Positions 10,849 to 19,526 of a DNA stretch of 64,000 bases are shown here, piece after piece. The notes below the pieces were generated by a model. It saw nothing but the letters and a program-made list of their open reading frames with translations. It had not been told where the DNA came from and did not search any database. A program made the translations under genes and the position numbers. Origin of the DNA: JBGVSA01 sp049840475 (GTDB lineage Bacteria; Pseudomonadota; Gammaproteobacteria; Burkholderiales; Rhodocyclaceae). Position 1 is the first letter of the stretch. Each line of letters starts with the position of its first letter. Location: positions 930,001-994,000 of the forward strand of contig JASGKX010000001.1 in assembly GCA_049840475.1 (NCBI GenBank). The letters run 5' to 3'.

Positions 10849-12057
10849 TCAGAATTTGACATCCGACAGGCTTGCCATGGCGAGCACGACACCCACCATG
10901 ACGAACCCAATGACAGCCCCCAGACAGAGAATGCTGGCCGGCTCGATCAACGACACCACCCTTCGCTGCATTGATTGGTTTTTGTCGTTCCAGTAGTGAG
11001 CGACGTGCTCAAGCATCGGCCCCAGTTCACCCGACTGTTCACCGACGCGAACCATCGACAACGAGGTGGGTTCAAGCAGGCCTTGATGCTCGATCGCCTG
11101 CGATAGCCGCCTGCCGCGATTGACCTCGGCGCGAAGATTGCGCAGCTTGGCGGCCGTTTCATTCAGTCGCACCGAACTGGCGGCAAGCTCGAGTGCGGGC
11201 AAAATACCCACCTTGCTTTGCAGCAGCATGGACAACCCGGTCGTCCACCGAGCGGTCTCTCCGCTGTGAATCCATTCACCGATGATCGGCAGATGGGCCG
11301 TGCCGGCCAGCACGCGAACGCGCAATCGCGCATTGCGCGCAGCAGCGACAATGCCAGCGACGATCACGGCAATTGCAACGACCGATTCGACGAGATGAGC
11401 GTTGAAGAAGGCTCCCGTGCGCAGCACTACGATGGAGATCCACGGCAGCGTGTCAAAACGACCACGCAGCAGACCGGCAAACCGCGGCACGACAAACGCG
11501 AAGATGAACAGCACCGCCATGGTGCCGGTGCTGATGAGGATGGTCGGATAGACCATCGCTTCACGTGTCTGTGCGCGCATGCGAGCATCGAAGTCCATCT
11601 GGTCGGCAGCGCGGCTCAGTGCCACCCCCAGATTGCCCGTCGCCTCACCCGCACGCACCATGGCGAGGACATATTCGGGCAACCCGAGCCGGGCCTTCTC
11701 CAACGCGCTGGAGAAGGCCTCACCGCCGTGGATCGACTTGACCATGATTCCGAGGGACTCGAATAGCACCGTTTCGCGGTTGGCATCGCGCAAGGTGCCC
11801 AATGCATCGGCCAGACTGATACCGGCGTTTGCCAGCGTCGACAATTCGCGTACGAGCACTACGCGCGCAGCGTGCGTGATCGATTGGCGCCGCCAATGTT
11901 GGCGCCCGATGCCAGACGCGTTGGCGTCCTTTAGTTCAAACACTGTGAGGTGGCGCTCCTCGAGCGCAGCCATCGCTTCGACCATGTCGGTGGCCGCAAT
12001 TGTGCCCCTCTCAGTGAGCCCGCTGCGCGCGGCTGCCCTGAACGTGTAGTCAGGCAT
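10849..12057 (-). CDS. gspF: Type II secretion inner-membrane platform protein GspF
   Basis: Polytopic inner-membrane platform protein that links the GspE ATPase to pseudopilus assembly. The 402-residue protein begins MPDYTFRAAARSGLTERG and contains two repeated T2SSF domains, each followed by membrane segments (about residues 170-190, 220-240 and 375-395). It shows the family sequence LVRELSTLANAGISLADAL. The start overlaps the gspE stop by 8 bases, which is why 12057 is preferred over the upstream start at 12087. Confidence 0.92.
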   Translation of the reverse strand: MPDYTFRAAARSGLTERGTIAATDMVEAMAALEERHLTVFELKDANASGIGRQHWRRQSITHAARVVLVRELSTLANAGISLADALGTLRDANRETVLFESLGIMVKSIHGGEAFSSALEKARLGLPEYVLAMVRAGEATGNLGVALSRAADQMDFDARMRAQTREAMVYPTILISTGTMAVLFIFAFVVPRFAGLLRGRFDTLPWISIVVLRTGAFFNAHLVESVVAIAVIVAGIVAAARNARLRVRVLAGTAHLPIIGEWIHSGETARWTTGLSMLLQSKVGILPALELAASSVRLNETAAKLRNLRAEVNRGRRLSQAIEHQGLLEPTSLSMVRVGEQSGELGPMLEHVAHYWNDKNQSMQRRVVSLIEPASILCLGAVIGFVMVGVVLAMASLSDVKF

Positions 12058-13765
12058 CGCTGCCTCCATCCGGCACATGAGCAGCACCGGCCATGGCCAT
12101 TACCTCTGCAAGGCTGGTCAGCCCCCTCACCGCTTTCAGCAACCCATCTTGGGCGAGCGTGCGGAAGGCGGGGCCAAGAGATCGGAGAAGGTCCTGATGC
12201 CCTGCGGATTGATGACTCAATGCGGCCCGCAGTGCATCCGTCGCCGGAAGGAGTTCGTAGACTGCTGTCCGCCCCCGATAACCCGATCCGTCACACGCGT
12301 CGCAGCCGACCGGCTGCCGGAACAACCACTCCGACATTGGCACGCCATGTCGTTGAAGAAAAGCACTTGCCTGCGCAGGTATCGTCACCAACTCGTTGGC
12401 ACCCATCGGCCTGCTGCAGGCGGTGCATAGACGCCGGACGAGCCGCTGTGCGAGCACGCCGCGAACGGTAGCACCTACAAGGAATTGCTCTACCCCCAAG
12501 TCCACCAACCGAAGAAACGCAGTAGGTGTGTCGTTGGTATGAAGCGTGGAGAAAACCAGATGACCGGTGAGCGAGGCCTGAACGGCGATACGTGCGGTGT
12601 TGACGTCACGGATCTCACCGATCATGACGACGTCCGGGTCATGCCGCAGAATCGCCCGAAGGGCGGCGGAAAAAGTGAAGCCGATATCGGCGTTGACCTG
12701 AAACTGCGTGACGCCATCGATTTTGTATTCGACGGGATCTTCGACCGTCAGGATGCGCTGCCGCGCCGAATCGCACGCTGATAGCGCGGCGTAGAGCGTA
12801 GTGCTTTTGCCCGATCCCGTCGGACCGGTAACCAGCACAATGCCATCGGGCAATGACATCCATTGCCGGAATGTCTCCAGATGGTCCAGTTCAAAACCAA
12901 GTCCTTCCAGCGCGAACCGCTTCTCTTGCGAGACAGGCAGCAAGCGCATCACAATCGATTCGCCGAACACGGACGGAATTACCGACACGCGCACATCTGT
13001 CTCGACGCCCGCCGCGCGGCTCGAAAAGCGGCCGTCTTGTGTCAGGCGACGTTCTGCAATATCAAGACCCGAGATGAGCTTGATGCGACTCACGACTGCG
13101 TCGAATCGGTCTCGCGGATAGTGTTCGACAAATTGAAGATGGCCGTCGACACGATAGCGGACCAAGAAGCCATATTCCAACGGCTCGACATGGATATCGG
13201 ACGCAGCCTTGTCGTTTGCACGCGCCAACATCGCGTTGACGAGCTCCACCACGGGGGCGTATTCGGCGAGGCGCCGGAGATCCTGCTCTCCAGCGCTCTC
13301 TGCGCCGACCCGATATACCTCCGTCAGCAACCGTTCGAAGTCGCGCTGCGCCACAAGCGCGCAAGTAAACACCTGGCTCGGGAATAGCCGTCCGACCAGG
13401 TATTCCTGCAGTTCGGAGTCCAACGGATCGCGCGATATGACGACAGGATCATCATCGCCCCGAGATGGGAGCGCGAGAAAAGCGAACCGCTGGGCCAGTG
13501 CGCGCGAAACACCGTGATCGCGGTGGAGTTGCGCAATTTGAGCAGCGACGCCGGGGGTGCTCTCCACAGCGAAGACCGGAATGCCCAGTTGCTCACTCAG
13601 TGCATTGAGCAGGGTCGACTCGGAGATCAGTCCCAGCCGAATCAGCAGCGCGCCAAGACGGTCATTGCCGCTCTCTCGCTGCAACTTCAAGGCTCTCTCC
13701 AGACCGACTTCGTCGATGGCTCCCGCATTGATGAGAATTTGCCCTAGGCGAGTAACGTCGTTCAT
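12050..13765 (-). CDS. gspE: Type II secretion ATPase GspE
   Basis: Cytoplasmic secretion ATPase of 571 residues. An N-terminal T2SSE domain (residues 1-150, LGQILINAGAIDEVGLERAL) is followed by the ATPase core: Walker A GPTGSGKSTTLYAAL near residue 318, Asp and His boxes, and Walker B DPDVVMIGEIRD. A zinc tetracysteine motif (CTACSRP then CDACDGSGYRG) lies near residues 450-500, as in active GspE/PilB proteins. It is the first gene of gspEFGHIJK and has a terminator upstream, so the unit probably has its own promoter in 13766-13940. Confidence 0.93.
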   Translation of the reverse strand: MNDVTRLGQILINAGAIDEVGLERALKLQRESGNDRLGALLIRLGLISESTLLNALSEQLGIPVFAVESTPGVAAQIAQLHRDHGVSRALAQRFAFLALPSRGDDDPVVISRDPLDSELQEYLVGRLFPSQVFTCALVAQRDFERLLTEVYRVGAESAGEQDLRRLAEYAPVVELVNAMLARANDKAASDIHVEPLEYGFLVRYRVDGHLQFVEHYPRDRFDAVVSRIKLISGLDIAERRLTQDGRFSSRAAGVETDVRVSVIPSVFGESIVMRLLPVSQEKRFALEGLGFELDHLETFRQWMSLPDGIVLVTGPTGSGKSTTLYAALSACDSARQRILTVEDPVEYKIDGVTQFQVNADIGFTFSAALRAILRHDPDVVMIGEIRDVNTARIAVQASLTGHLVFSTLHTNDTPTAFLRLVDLGVEQFLVGATVRGVLAQRLVRRLCTACSRPMGANELVTIPAQASAFLQRHGVPMSEWLFRQPVGCDACDGSGYRGRTAVYELLPATDALRAALSHQSAGHQDLLRSLGPAFRTLAQDGLLKAVRGLTSLAEVMAMAGAAHVPDGGSDA

Positions 13766-13939
13766 TGCTGCAAGCGGAGAGAACTTGGGATACCGAATAT
13801 GTGAGACGGCTCAGCACTGCGCACATTTCGAATCACGGTGCATGGCAAAAAACCAAAGCCGTATGAGAACCGAAATGCCCTGTGCCCATGATGACCTCGC
13901 GCAGTGAGTCACGACCAGCAAAGGGTGGGCACATCAACA

Positions 13940-13970
13940 AAAAACCCCCGGGGCTCTCGCCCCGAGGGTT
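13940..13970 (-). terminator. Strong rho-independent terminator after the gene remnant
   Basis: On the minus strand a GC-rich stem (ACCCTCGGGGC / GCCCCGGGGGT with a GAGA loop) is followed by six T. It lies 25 bases after the stop of the remnant at 13996 and ahead of gspE, so it separates the upstream gsp transcript from gspE-K. Confidence 0.85.
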
Positions 13971-13995
13971 TAGCACTCGAGAGGGCTCAGTGTGC

Positions 13996-14170
13996 TTAGT
14001 TGCCGTGGTTCAGGCCTGCTTGCGCGTCCTGATCCAGCGTTGTGTCGATGGTACCGGAGCGGCTGTCGTCAAAGGTGAAGTCCACACCCTGCGAACCAGA
14101 AGCCTCGATGAAGTTCTGGGAGGCCGGGTTGTACAGATAGTTCTGCACACGCAACGTCGAACCATTGTCC
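13996..14170 (-). pseudogene. C-terminal remnant of an unidentified protein cut by IS21
   Basis: The last 57 codons of a gene are left between the IS21 left end and a terminator. The peptide includes LRVQNYLYNPASQNFIEAS and ends DQDAQAGLNHGN. It has no charged C-terminal tail or transmembrane segment and is rich in Asn, Asp, Gly and Ser, as in exported proteins. It is not recognised: it does not look like a secretin C terminus and may be a second gene that stood between gspD and gspE. The 5' part was lost with the IS21 event. Confidence 0.45.
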
Positions 14171-14229
14171 TGTTGATTTGCACCGAAACCTGACCCCGGA
14201 TTTGCATCCAAATCTGACCCACCCAAGGG

Positions 14230-15018
14230 TCAGTTGTTCAGGGTAGTAGAGGTTGGTTTCGAGGTGCGCTTCTCCTTCTTGGGTTGAACCGTACTGTTCC
14301 TGAATCGATAGCTGTCGTTGCCCGTCTCGACGATGTGGCAGTGATGCGTGAGGCGATCGAGCAGCGCCGTAGTCATCTTCGGATCACCAAAGACAGAGGA
14401 CCACTCGCTGAAGCTCAGGTTGGTGGTGATGACGAGGCTGGTGCGCTCGTAGAGCTTGCTGATGAGGTGGAACAGCAAGGCACCACCGGCCTGACTGAAG
14501 GGTAGATAGCCCAGCTCATCAAGAATTACCAGATCTGCATACATCAGGCGGTTTGCCGTGTGCCCGGGTCTGCCTGCGGCTTTCTCCTGCTCGAGCATGT
14601 TGACCAGCTCCACCGTCGTAAAGAAGCGCACACGTCGGTGGTGGTGCTCGATGGCTTGCACGCCGATGGCTGTGCCCAGGTGCGTCTTGCCTGTGCCTGG
14701 CCCCCCGACGAGCACGATGTTGTGTGCGGACTCCAGAAAGTCGCACCGGTGCAACTGGCGCACGAGGGCTTCATTGACTTCGCTGCAGCCAAAGTCGAAG
14801 CCCGTCAGATCGCGGTACGCAGGGAACCTGGCGACCTTCATCTGGTAGGCCAGCGACCGTACCTCGCGCTCGGTCAGTTCTGCCTTGAGCAGGCGCGACA
14901 GAACGCTCACCGCGCCTTGATAGGCCGGGGAGTCCTGCTCGGCCAGCTCCTCCAGGGCTTGGGCCATGCCGTGCAGTTTGAGCGACCTGAGCATCTGAAT
15001 CATGGCCTCATGCTGCAT
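14230..15018 (-). CDS. istB: IS21-family helper ATPase IstB
   Basis: AAA+ ATPase that assists the IstA transposase in target selection. The 262-residue protein has the N-terminal IS21 helper region (MIQMLRSLKLHGMAQALEEL), Walker A GGPGTGKTHLG and Walker B ADLVILDELGY, then sensor residues in TTNLSFSEW. The start at 15018 (MQHEAMIQ) overlaps the istA stop by 11 bases, the normal IS21 arrangement. The frame is intact, so the element may still be active. Confidence 0.94.
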   Translation of the reverse strand: MQHEAMIQMLRSLKLHGMAQALEELAEQDSPAYQGAVSVLSRLLKAELTEREVRSLAYQMKVARFPAYRDLTGFDFGCSEVNEALVRQLHRCDFLESAHNIVLVGGPGTGKTHLGTAIGVQAIEHHHRRVRFFTTVELVNMLEQEKAAGRPGHTANRLMYADLVILDELGYLPFSQAGGALLFHLISKLYERTSLVITTNLSFSEWSSVFGDPKMTTALLDRLTHHCHIVETGNDSYRFRNSTVQPKKEKRTSKPTSTTLNN

Positions 15019-16528
15019 GATGGGTCTCCCTGAGCGCGTCATAGCGTCCCACATTGGCTTGCGGCTCCACGTGCAGGGCTAATGCCTGGGGGGCGTCGAC
15101 GGGGGACACCGGCCCGCCTTCGAGGAGACGGCTGAGAATGTTCAGAACAGTCTGCTTGGAGGGCGCGCCGCTCTCGAGCGCCAACTCCACCGCAGCCAGT
15201 ACGGCCTGTTCATCGTGTAGCAGAACAAGCGCTAGCACCTCCACCATCTCGCGATCACCCCCTGGGCGTTTGAGCAGCGTTCGTTGCAACTGCTTGAAGC
15301 CTTCGGGCAGTTCGCAGAAGGGCGCCCCGTTGCGTAATGCCCCCGGCTTGCGCTGGAGGACGGCCAGGTAGTGTCGCCAGTCGTAGATCGTCTGGCCCGT
15401 ACTATGGCTGCGGCTGATCAGGCGGGCGTGTTCGGCGATGATCTGGCCTTCGGCGACGAACACCAGTCGTGCGGCATAGACACGCAAGCTCACCGCGCAG
15501 TTGGCGAAGGACGCCGGCACGCTGTAGCGATTGCGCTCGAAGTGCACGAGGCAGGTGGGCGAGACCCGCTTGAGGTGTTCGACGAATCCATCGAAGGGCT
15601 GGCCCACAGGCATCAGATGGGGGCGCTCTTGTGACCATGCTTCCCACACCGTCATGTCCAGTTCCGGGTGACGGACCTGCTGCCAGAGCAGCACGCACTG
15701 GTCCGCCAGCCAATCGTTGAGGGCCTCGAGCGACGTGAAGGATGGGATGCGCTGCCAGATGCGATGGCGGCTGTCCTGCACGTTCTTCTCGATCTGTCCC
15801 TTCTCCCAGCCTGAGGCCGGGTTGCAGAACTCGGCATCAAACAGGTAGTGACTGACCATCGCGCTGAAGCGCAGGTTGACCTCGCGGTGCTTACCCTGGC
15901 CGACGCGATCGACTGCCGTCTTCATATTGTCGTAGATGCCACGCCGGGGAATGCCGCCCCACGCCACGAAGGCGTGATGGTGGGCGTCGAAGAGCATCTC
16001 GTGGGTCTGCAGCGGATAGGCGCGCAGGAAGAACGCCCGACTATGGCTGAGCTTGAACTGCGCCACCTGCAGCTTCATGCGCTCGCCACCGATGACCGCC
16101 CAGTCCTCGCTCCAGTCGAACTGGAAGGCCTCCCCTTCGGCAAAGCGCAAGGGAATGAATGTTCCCCGGCCCGCCGTCCTGGCCTGTTGCTGCTGGTCCT
16201 GGCGCCAGCGCCGCGAGAACGCGGCCACCCGATCATAGGAGCCCGTAAAGCCCAGGACGCATAGGTCAGCGTGGATCTGCCGCAGCGTTCGTCGCTGCTT
16301 GCGTGGCTTGTTTGATTCAGTCTTAAGCCACGTATCGAGCTTGGCCGCGTAGCCGTCGAGCTTGCTCGGACTATGTCGTGCGGCGTAGGTCGGAACGGTT
16401 GTTTGGGCGCGCAGGTAGCGCCGAACCGTATTGCGGGAGATACCCAGGCGCCGGGCGATCTCGCGAAGCGGGATCTGGTCGCGCAGGTGCCAACGTCGAA
16501 TGATGCTCAGGATGGCCACGTCGATCAC
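15008..16528 (-). CDS. istA: IS21-family transposase IstA
   Basis: DDE transposase of 506 residues. It has an N-terminal helix-turn-helix (REIARRLGISRNTVRRYL, residues 22-39), an RNase H-like catalytic core with FQFDWSEDWAVIGGE (first Asp) and IYDNMKTAV (second Asp region), and the C-terminal beta-barrel region including FERNRYSVPASFA. Length is normal for IstA. It is followed directly by istB with overlap. Confidence 0.94.
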   Translation of the reverse strand: MIDVAILSIIRRWHLRDQIPLREIARRLGISRNTVRRYLRAQTTVPTYAARHSPSKLDGYAAKLDTWLKTESNKPRKQRRTLRQIHADLCVLGFTGSYDRVAAFSRRWRQDQQQQARTAGRGTFIPLRFAEGEAFQFDWSEDWAVIGGERMKLQVAQFKLSHSRAFFLRAYPLQTHEMLFDAHHHAFVAWGGIPRRGIYDNMKTAVDRVGQGKHREVNLRFSAMVSHYLFDAEFCNPASGWEKGQIEKNVQDSRHRIWQRIPSFTSLEALNDWLADQCVLLWQQVRHPELDMTVWEAWSQERPHLMPVGQPFDGFVEHLKRVSPTCLVHFERNRYSVPASFANCAVSLRVYAARLVFVAEGQIIAEHARLISRSHSTGQTIYDWRHYLAVLQRKPGALRNGAPFCELPEGFKQLQRTLLKRPGGDREMVEVLALVLLHDEQAVLAAVELALESGAPSKQTVLNILSRLLEGGPVSPVDAPQALALHVEPQANVGRYDALRETHHAA

Positions 16529-16632
16529 TCCAAACTCCTGCTCGTTGCCGAGCAGGCAAGTGTTCTATACGTGGGTCAGAATTCGATGCAAATCACCCCA
16601 TCAGGTGGGTCAGGTTTCGGTGCAAATCAACA

Positions 16633-16871
16633 CGCGTGGCGACTTCGCTCTCGCGCGCTCGCGGCGCGACATCGATACGATAATTGTCGAGCCAGTCATT
16701 GGTGGCGCACCCGGCAGTCACGAATAGGCCGAAGACGGGGACAAGTGGCTTAGACCGCCGCAGAAGGGCGCACAAGGGGGGCGGAATGAGAAAATGCGAC
16801 ATGGGATTTCCGGGGTACTGGGCGACCCTGTACACCGGGTGCTGCCGGAGCAGCACCCGGTGGGTCGTCAA
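16633..16871 (-). pseudogene. gspD: 5' remnant of presumed T2SS secretin gene gspD, cut by IS21
   Basis: About 80 codons remain. The start codon overlaps the stop of the gspC-like gene (ATGA), so it belongs to the gspL-M-C transcript. A signal peptide with lipobox-like VTAGC follows the second Met (MSHFLIPPPLCALLRR), suggesting an outer-membrane lipoprotein; the mature part CATNDWLDNYRIDVAPRARE ends at the IS21 border. Calling it gspD rests on position (last gene of the platform block, before gspE) and the lipoprotein signal, because no secretin domain remains. If correct, the outer-membrane channel of this T2SS is lost. Confidence 0.5.
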
Positions 16872-17308
16872 TTGAGGAATGGATGGTTCTGCGGTTTGCC
16901 ATCGGCACCGCGCACGGTCACGCCTTGAGCGGTGACGGCGAGCAAACGACTTCCATCGGGCAAGGTGTCACCGACGGAAAATCGCTGCGTCTGGCCAGAA
17001 GGCGACGCCAGTAGGACCGACATGGCGTTCCGTTCTTTGACGAAAGCGACACGGGTCCAGGTTTCGGCAACGGGGGCGGATTGACCTGCGGGGGCGGCAG
17101 CAGCGACGGCCCAGATGCCATTTCGATCAAGCACCTCTGCCGCATGGCGAACGCTGCCGCGTGCGGGGAGTTCGAGATCAAGACCTCGCGGCGGAGGCGC
17201 TATTGTTGCAGTGCCGGTCGCGTCCGAATTGCCATACCAAACGGCGGCGGCTGTCAGCGCCCAGGCAGCGATAATGATGAATGCAAGTCGCGCGATCATG
17301 ACTACCAC
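16868..17308 (-). CDS. GspC/PilP-like inner-membrane component of type II secretion
   Basis: A small 146-residue protein with one N-terminal membrane helix (about residues 5-25) and a periplasmic part. The C-terminal half (AFVKERNAMSVLLASPSGQTQRFSVGDTLPDGSRLLAVTAQGV) resembles the homology region of GspC/PilP, which binds the secretin. In a T2SS locus without another gspC, this is the likely clamp protein; it could also be called GspN-type. It overlaps gspM by 7 bases and the next gene by 4. Confidence 0.6.
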   Translation of the reverse strand: MVVMIARLAFIIIAAWALTAAAVWYGNSDATGTATIAPPPRGLDLELPARGSVRHAAEVLDRNGIWAVAAAAPAGQSAPVAETWTRVAFVKERNAMSVLLASPSGQTQRFSVGDTLPDGSRLLAVTAQGVTVRGADGKPQNHPFLN

Positions 17309-18081
17309 CTCACCTGGATGATCTTCTTTGGGGCAGGCGCAGGCGGGGGAGATGCCGTCGTCCCCTCGGCGACAACGCTGCTGGTCGGTGTCGCCGACGT
17401 GCGATCACCATCGACCACGGGGACAATGCGAGCCAGCGTAACCACGGTCATGTTGACTCGCCCTTCTCGCGCGCTGGCATTGAGCTGCTCGACGGCCGAT
17501 AGGTAATTCGCCCCTTCGATGCTTGCAAGCGCCTTCGTGAGCCCGCCCGCGTTGAATGCAAAGCGCACGCTGGACCGCAACTCGACCAGATCGCACGCGC
17601 CATCACCGGTGCATGCTCTTTCCTTGCCGATTGTTGCGGACGCGGTACCGTTCCCTCCATCGCCGCCCAAGTGGCGGAAGGTCGGCTGCGAGATACGCGC
17701 GTCATTCACCCCCGCCGCTCGCATCTGTGTGGTAACCCATTCCGAGAACGCGGCTTGACCGATTGTTGGGGAGGGGAACTGCCAGATGGTGTCGTCGATC
17801 TGGCGCGAAAGCGTTGCCAAGCGCATGCGTTGCGCAGCTTGCGACGCGGGGTCGCCGGCCTGTCGTTTGAGCGTCGCCTGCCGCTTTTGCGCATCGGCCA
17901 GGCGATTGAGCGCAGCATCCCTGACGCCTTGCAGATGAAGCAAGCCCCAAAACGCCAGAGTGCCGACCCCCAGAGTCAGCCAGAGCTGCAGTTGACGATT
18001 CGACTTGAACTCTGCACGCAAGGATTGGAGTCGTTCTCTCCGTACGATGGAACGAATGTGGCGAGAGTCACTTCGTTGCAT
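17302..18081 (-). CDS. gspM: Type II secretion inner-membrane protein GspM (PilO-like)
   Basis: Bitopic inner-membrane protein of 259 residues: a basic cytoplasmic N terminus (MQRSDSRHIRSIVRRERLQ), one membrane helix near residues 32-50, a coiled segment and a ferredoxin-like periplasmic domain. This is the GspM/PilO layout. The open frame extends to 18138, but the start at 18081 overlaps gspL by only 14 bases and is preferred. The C-terminal proline-alanine tail (PPPAPAPKKI) is unusual. Assignment relies on layout and position. Confidence 0.68.
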   Translation of the reverse strand: MQRSDSRHIRSIVRRERLQSLRAEFKSNRQLQLWLTLGVGTLAFWGLLHLQGVRDAALNRLADAQKRQATLKRQAGDPASQAAQRMRLATLSRQIDDTIWQFPSPTIGQAAFSEWVTTQMRAAGVNDARISQPTFRHLGGDGGNGTASATIGKERACTGDGACDLVELRSSVRFAFNAGGLTKALASIEGANYLSAVEQLNASAREGRVNMTVVTLARIVPVVDGDRTSATPTSSVVAEGTTASPPPAPAPKKIIQVRW

Positions 18082-19174
18082 GGGAAGCCTCCTGTCGCTG
18101 CGTCGAGGTGTTGCCCACGGCGGCGGCCGAGTCACCATCCGGCCGCAACTCTGCGAGCGTGACCTGTATCCGCAGCGAGCCAGCGGGCGGATCGGGCAGC
18201 AGCATGACGTCGGAGAACAAGCCGGACTCTTCCAGGCGCATCAATACGTCGCCGCTCTTGGCTGTTCCGCTCACCCTCACGGTCAAGGTTGCGCGCCCGT
18301 CGCGGTACGACCAATCAGTCAGCGAGGCACCGACGTCAGGGCCGAAGATGCGACGTGACGCTAATGCAGACAGCCAATCAAGCTGCCTTGGTTGATCCAG
18401 CAGGGTCCGCGCAGCGGATACCGTCGGCTGAAGTGCTCGCAGACTTGATTCGAGTTGCCGTACAGCCTTTCCTTGGTCGAGCAGCGCCTTCTCGTCAGCA
18501 GCAATGCGGGTTGTGCTGTGCCTCGCGCGGACGATTTCGATGCCTAGGCCGATGGCAATGCAACCAGCGACGAGCACCAGCAGGGAGACAAACCATGTTC
18601 TTGTGCCGATACGCGGCGCAGCACGGCTACACATGCGCCAGCCCGATTGCGGGCGACGTCTCTCCGGCAATGCAATCGGCCGATCAATTTGGGCACTGGC
18701 CTCCGCATGGAGCCCAAGATCACGCAGGAATGCCAGCTTGTCTTTTTCCTCTGGATTGGTCGGAAACCATCGCGAACGATATAGATCGCCCAGCCCTCTG
18801 CCTTCGAGTTCCAAACCACGACGGCAGGTCACGAGTCGAGCACCAGACGCGATGGGGTCTCGCCATAGAGGTTCGGGCCACGGCAATGCTCGCCGGTCGG
18901 TAATCGAATCCGGCAAGTCAGCATCGTCCCAATACCACACCGTTGCCGTTTCGCCATTTGTGCGCCACGCATAGCCAGCGCGGGCGACCACGCCAAGCTG
19001 CTGCAAGCGTAAGGCAATGGCTGATTCGATGTTCTTGCGTGGCACACCCGCCACGGGAATCGTCATCAACGAACACTTTTGACGGTCGAGCAACGCGTCA
19101 GGCGCGGCTAACCCGATCCTCTTCAGGCCATTCAGAAACAGGGCTCGAATCTCATGCATTGAGCTCATTTCCAA
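18068..19174 (-). CDS. gspL: Type II secretion inner-membrane protein GspL (PilM/PilN-like)
   Basis: A 368-residue protein with a cytoplasmic domain (1-185), one membrane helix (about 192-212, WFVSLLVLVAGCIAIGLGIE) and a periplasmic ferredoxin-like domain. This matches GspL, which recruits GspE. The cytoplasmic part contains KNIESAIALRLQQLG, as in the actin-like GspL fold. First gene of the gspL-M-C-D' transcript. Start candidates at 19174, 19168 and 19159 are all in frame. Confidence 0.66.
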   Translation of the reverse strand: MEMSSMHEIRALFLNGLKRIGLAAPDALLDRQKCSLMTIPVAGVPRKNIESAIALRLQQLGVVARAGYAWRTNGETATVWYWDDADLPDSITDRRALPWPEPLWRDPIASGARLVTCRRGLELEGRGLGDLYRSRWFPTNPEEKDKLAFLRDLGLHAEASAQIDRPIALPERRRPQSGWRMCSRAAPRIGTRTWFVSLLVLVAGCIAIGLGIEIVRARHSTTRIAADEKALLDQGKAVRQLESSLRALQPTVSAARTLLDQPRQLDWLSALASRRIFGPDVGASLTDWSYRDGRATLTVRVSGTAKSGDVLMRLEESGLFSDVMLLPDPPAGSLRIQVTLAELRPDGDSAAAVGNTSTQRQEASHATK

Positions 19175-19526
19175 TCAATGGGAAATTGTTTTCATAGGAC
19201 TTTTCTTTTGGTGGCCTCAGCCCAATGGAATACGTCATAGAGCATGATTTCCTTTGGTGACCGATCCGTTTTTGGTTTGATTTGCGTGAATTTGAATCGC
19301 ACAGAAGGGCGATAATTTTAGATTCGCTTCGCGCGTGATCCTTTGCCCAAGAGCAGCCAAAACAGGGTCAAAAGTTGCAGCACAAAAACGTGCAATGCGT
19401 TGTATATACGCGATATTTTTTTCTGCAACCGGAATACACCACAGCCTTATTGTGTAGTGACATAGGCGTTTTCTTTACAGCAGAAAGCAAGTTCCTACTT
19501 CGCTCGCCTTTTTAATCGGATCAACG
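19175..19526. other. AT-rich divergent intergenic region
   Basis: A 352-base region between gspL and the acyltransferase gene, clearly richer in A and T than its surroundings. It must hold the promoters of both the gsp and the polysaccharide gene blocks. No gene, repeat or RNA could be supported. The composition change suggests a junction of acquired DNA. Confidence 0.4.

Larger units (their letters stand above)
14171..16632 (-). mobile_element. IS21-family insertion sequence, complete, no target duplication
   Basis: A 2462-bp element with perfect 26-bp inverted ends (14171-14196 and 16607-16632), beginning TG and ending CA, outer part TGTTGATTTGCACCGAAACC. A second, weaker copy of the end repeat lies just inside each terminus (14198-14220; 16571-16594), as in IS21 transposase binding sites. 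It carries overlapping istA and istB. Flanks are GTCC on the left and CGCG on the right, so the 4-8 bp duplication expected after simple insertion is missing. An adjacent deletion or recombination between two copies is inferred. Confidence 0.93.
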
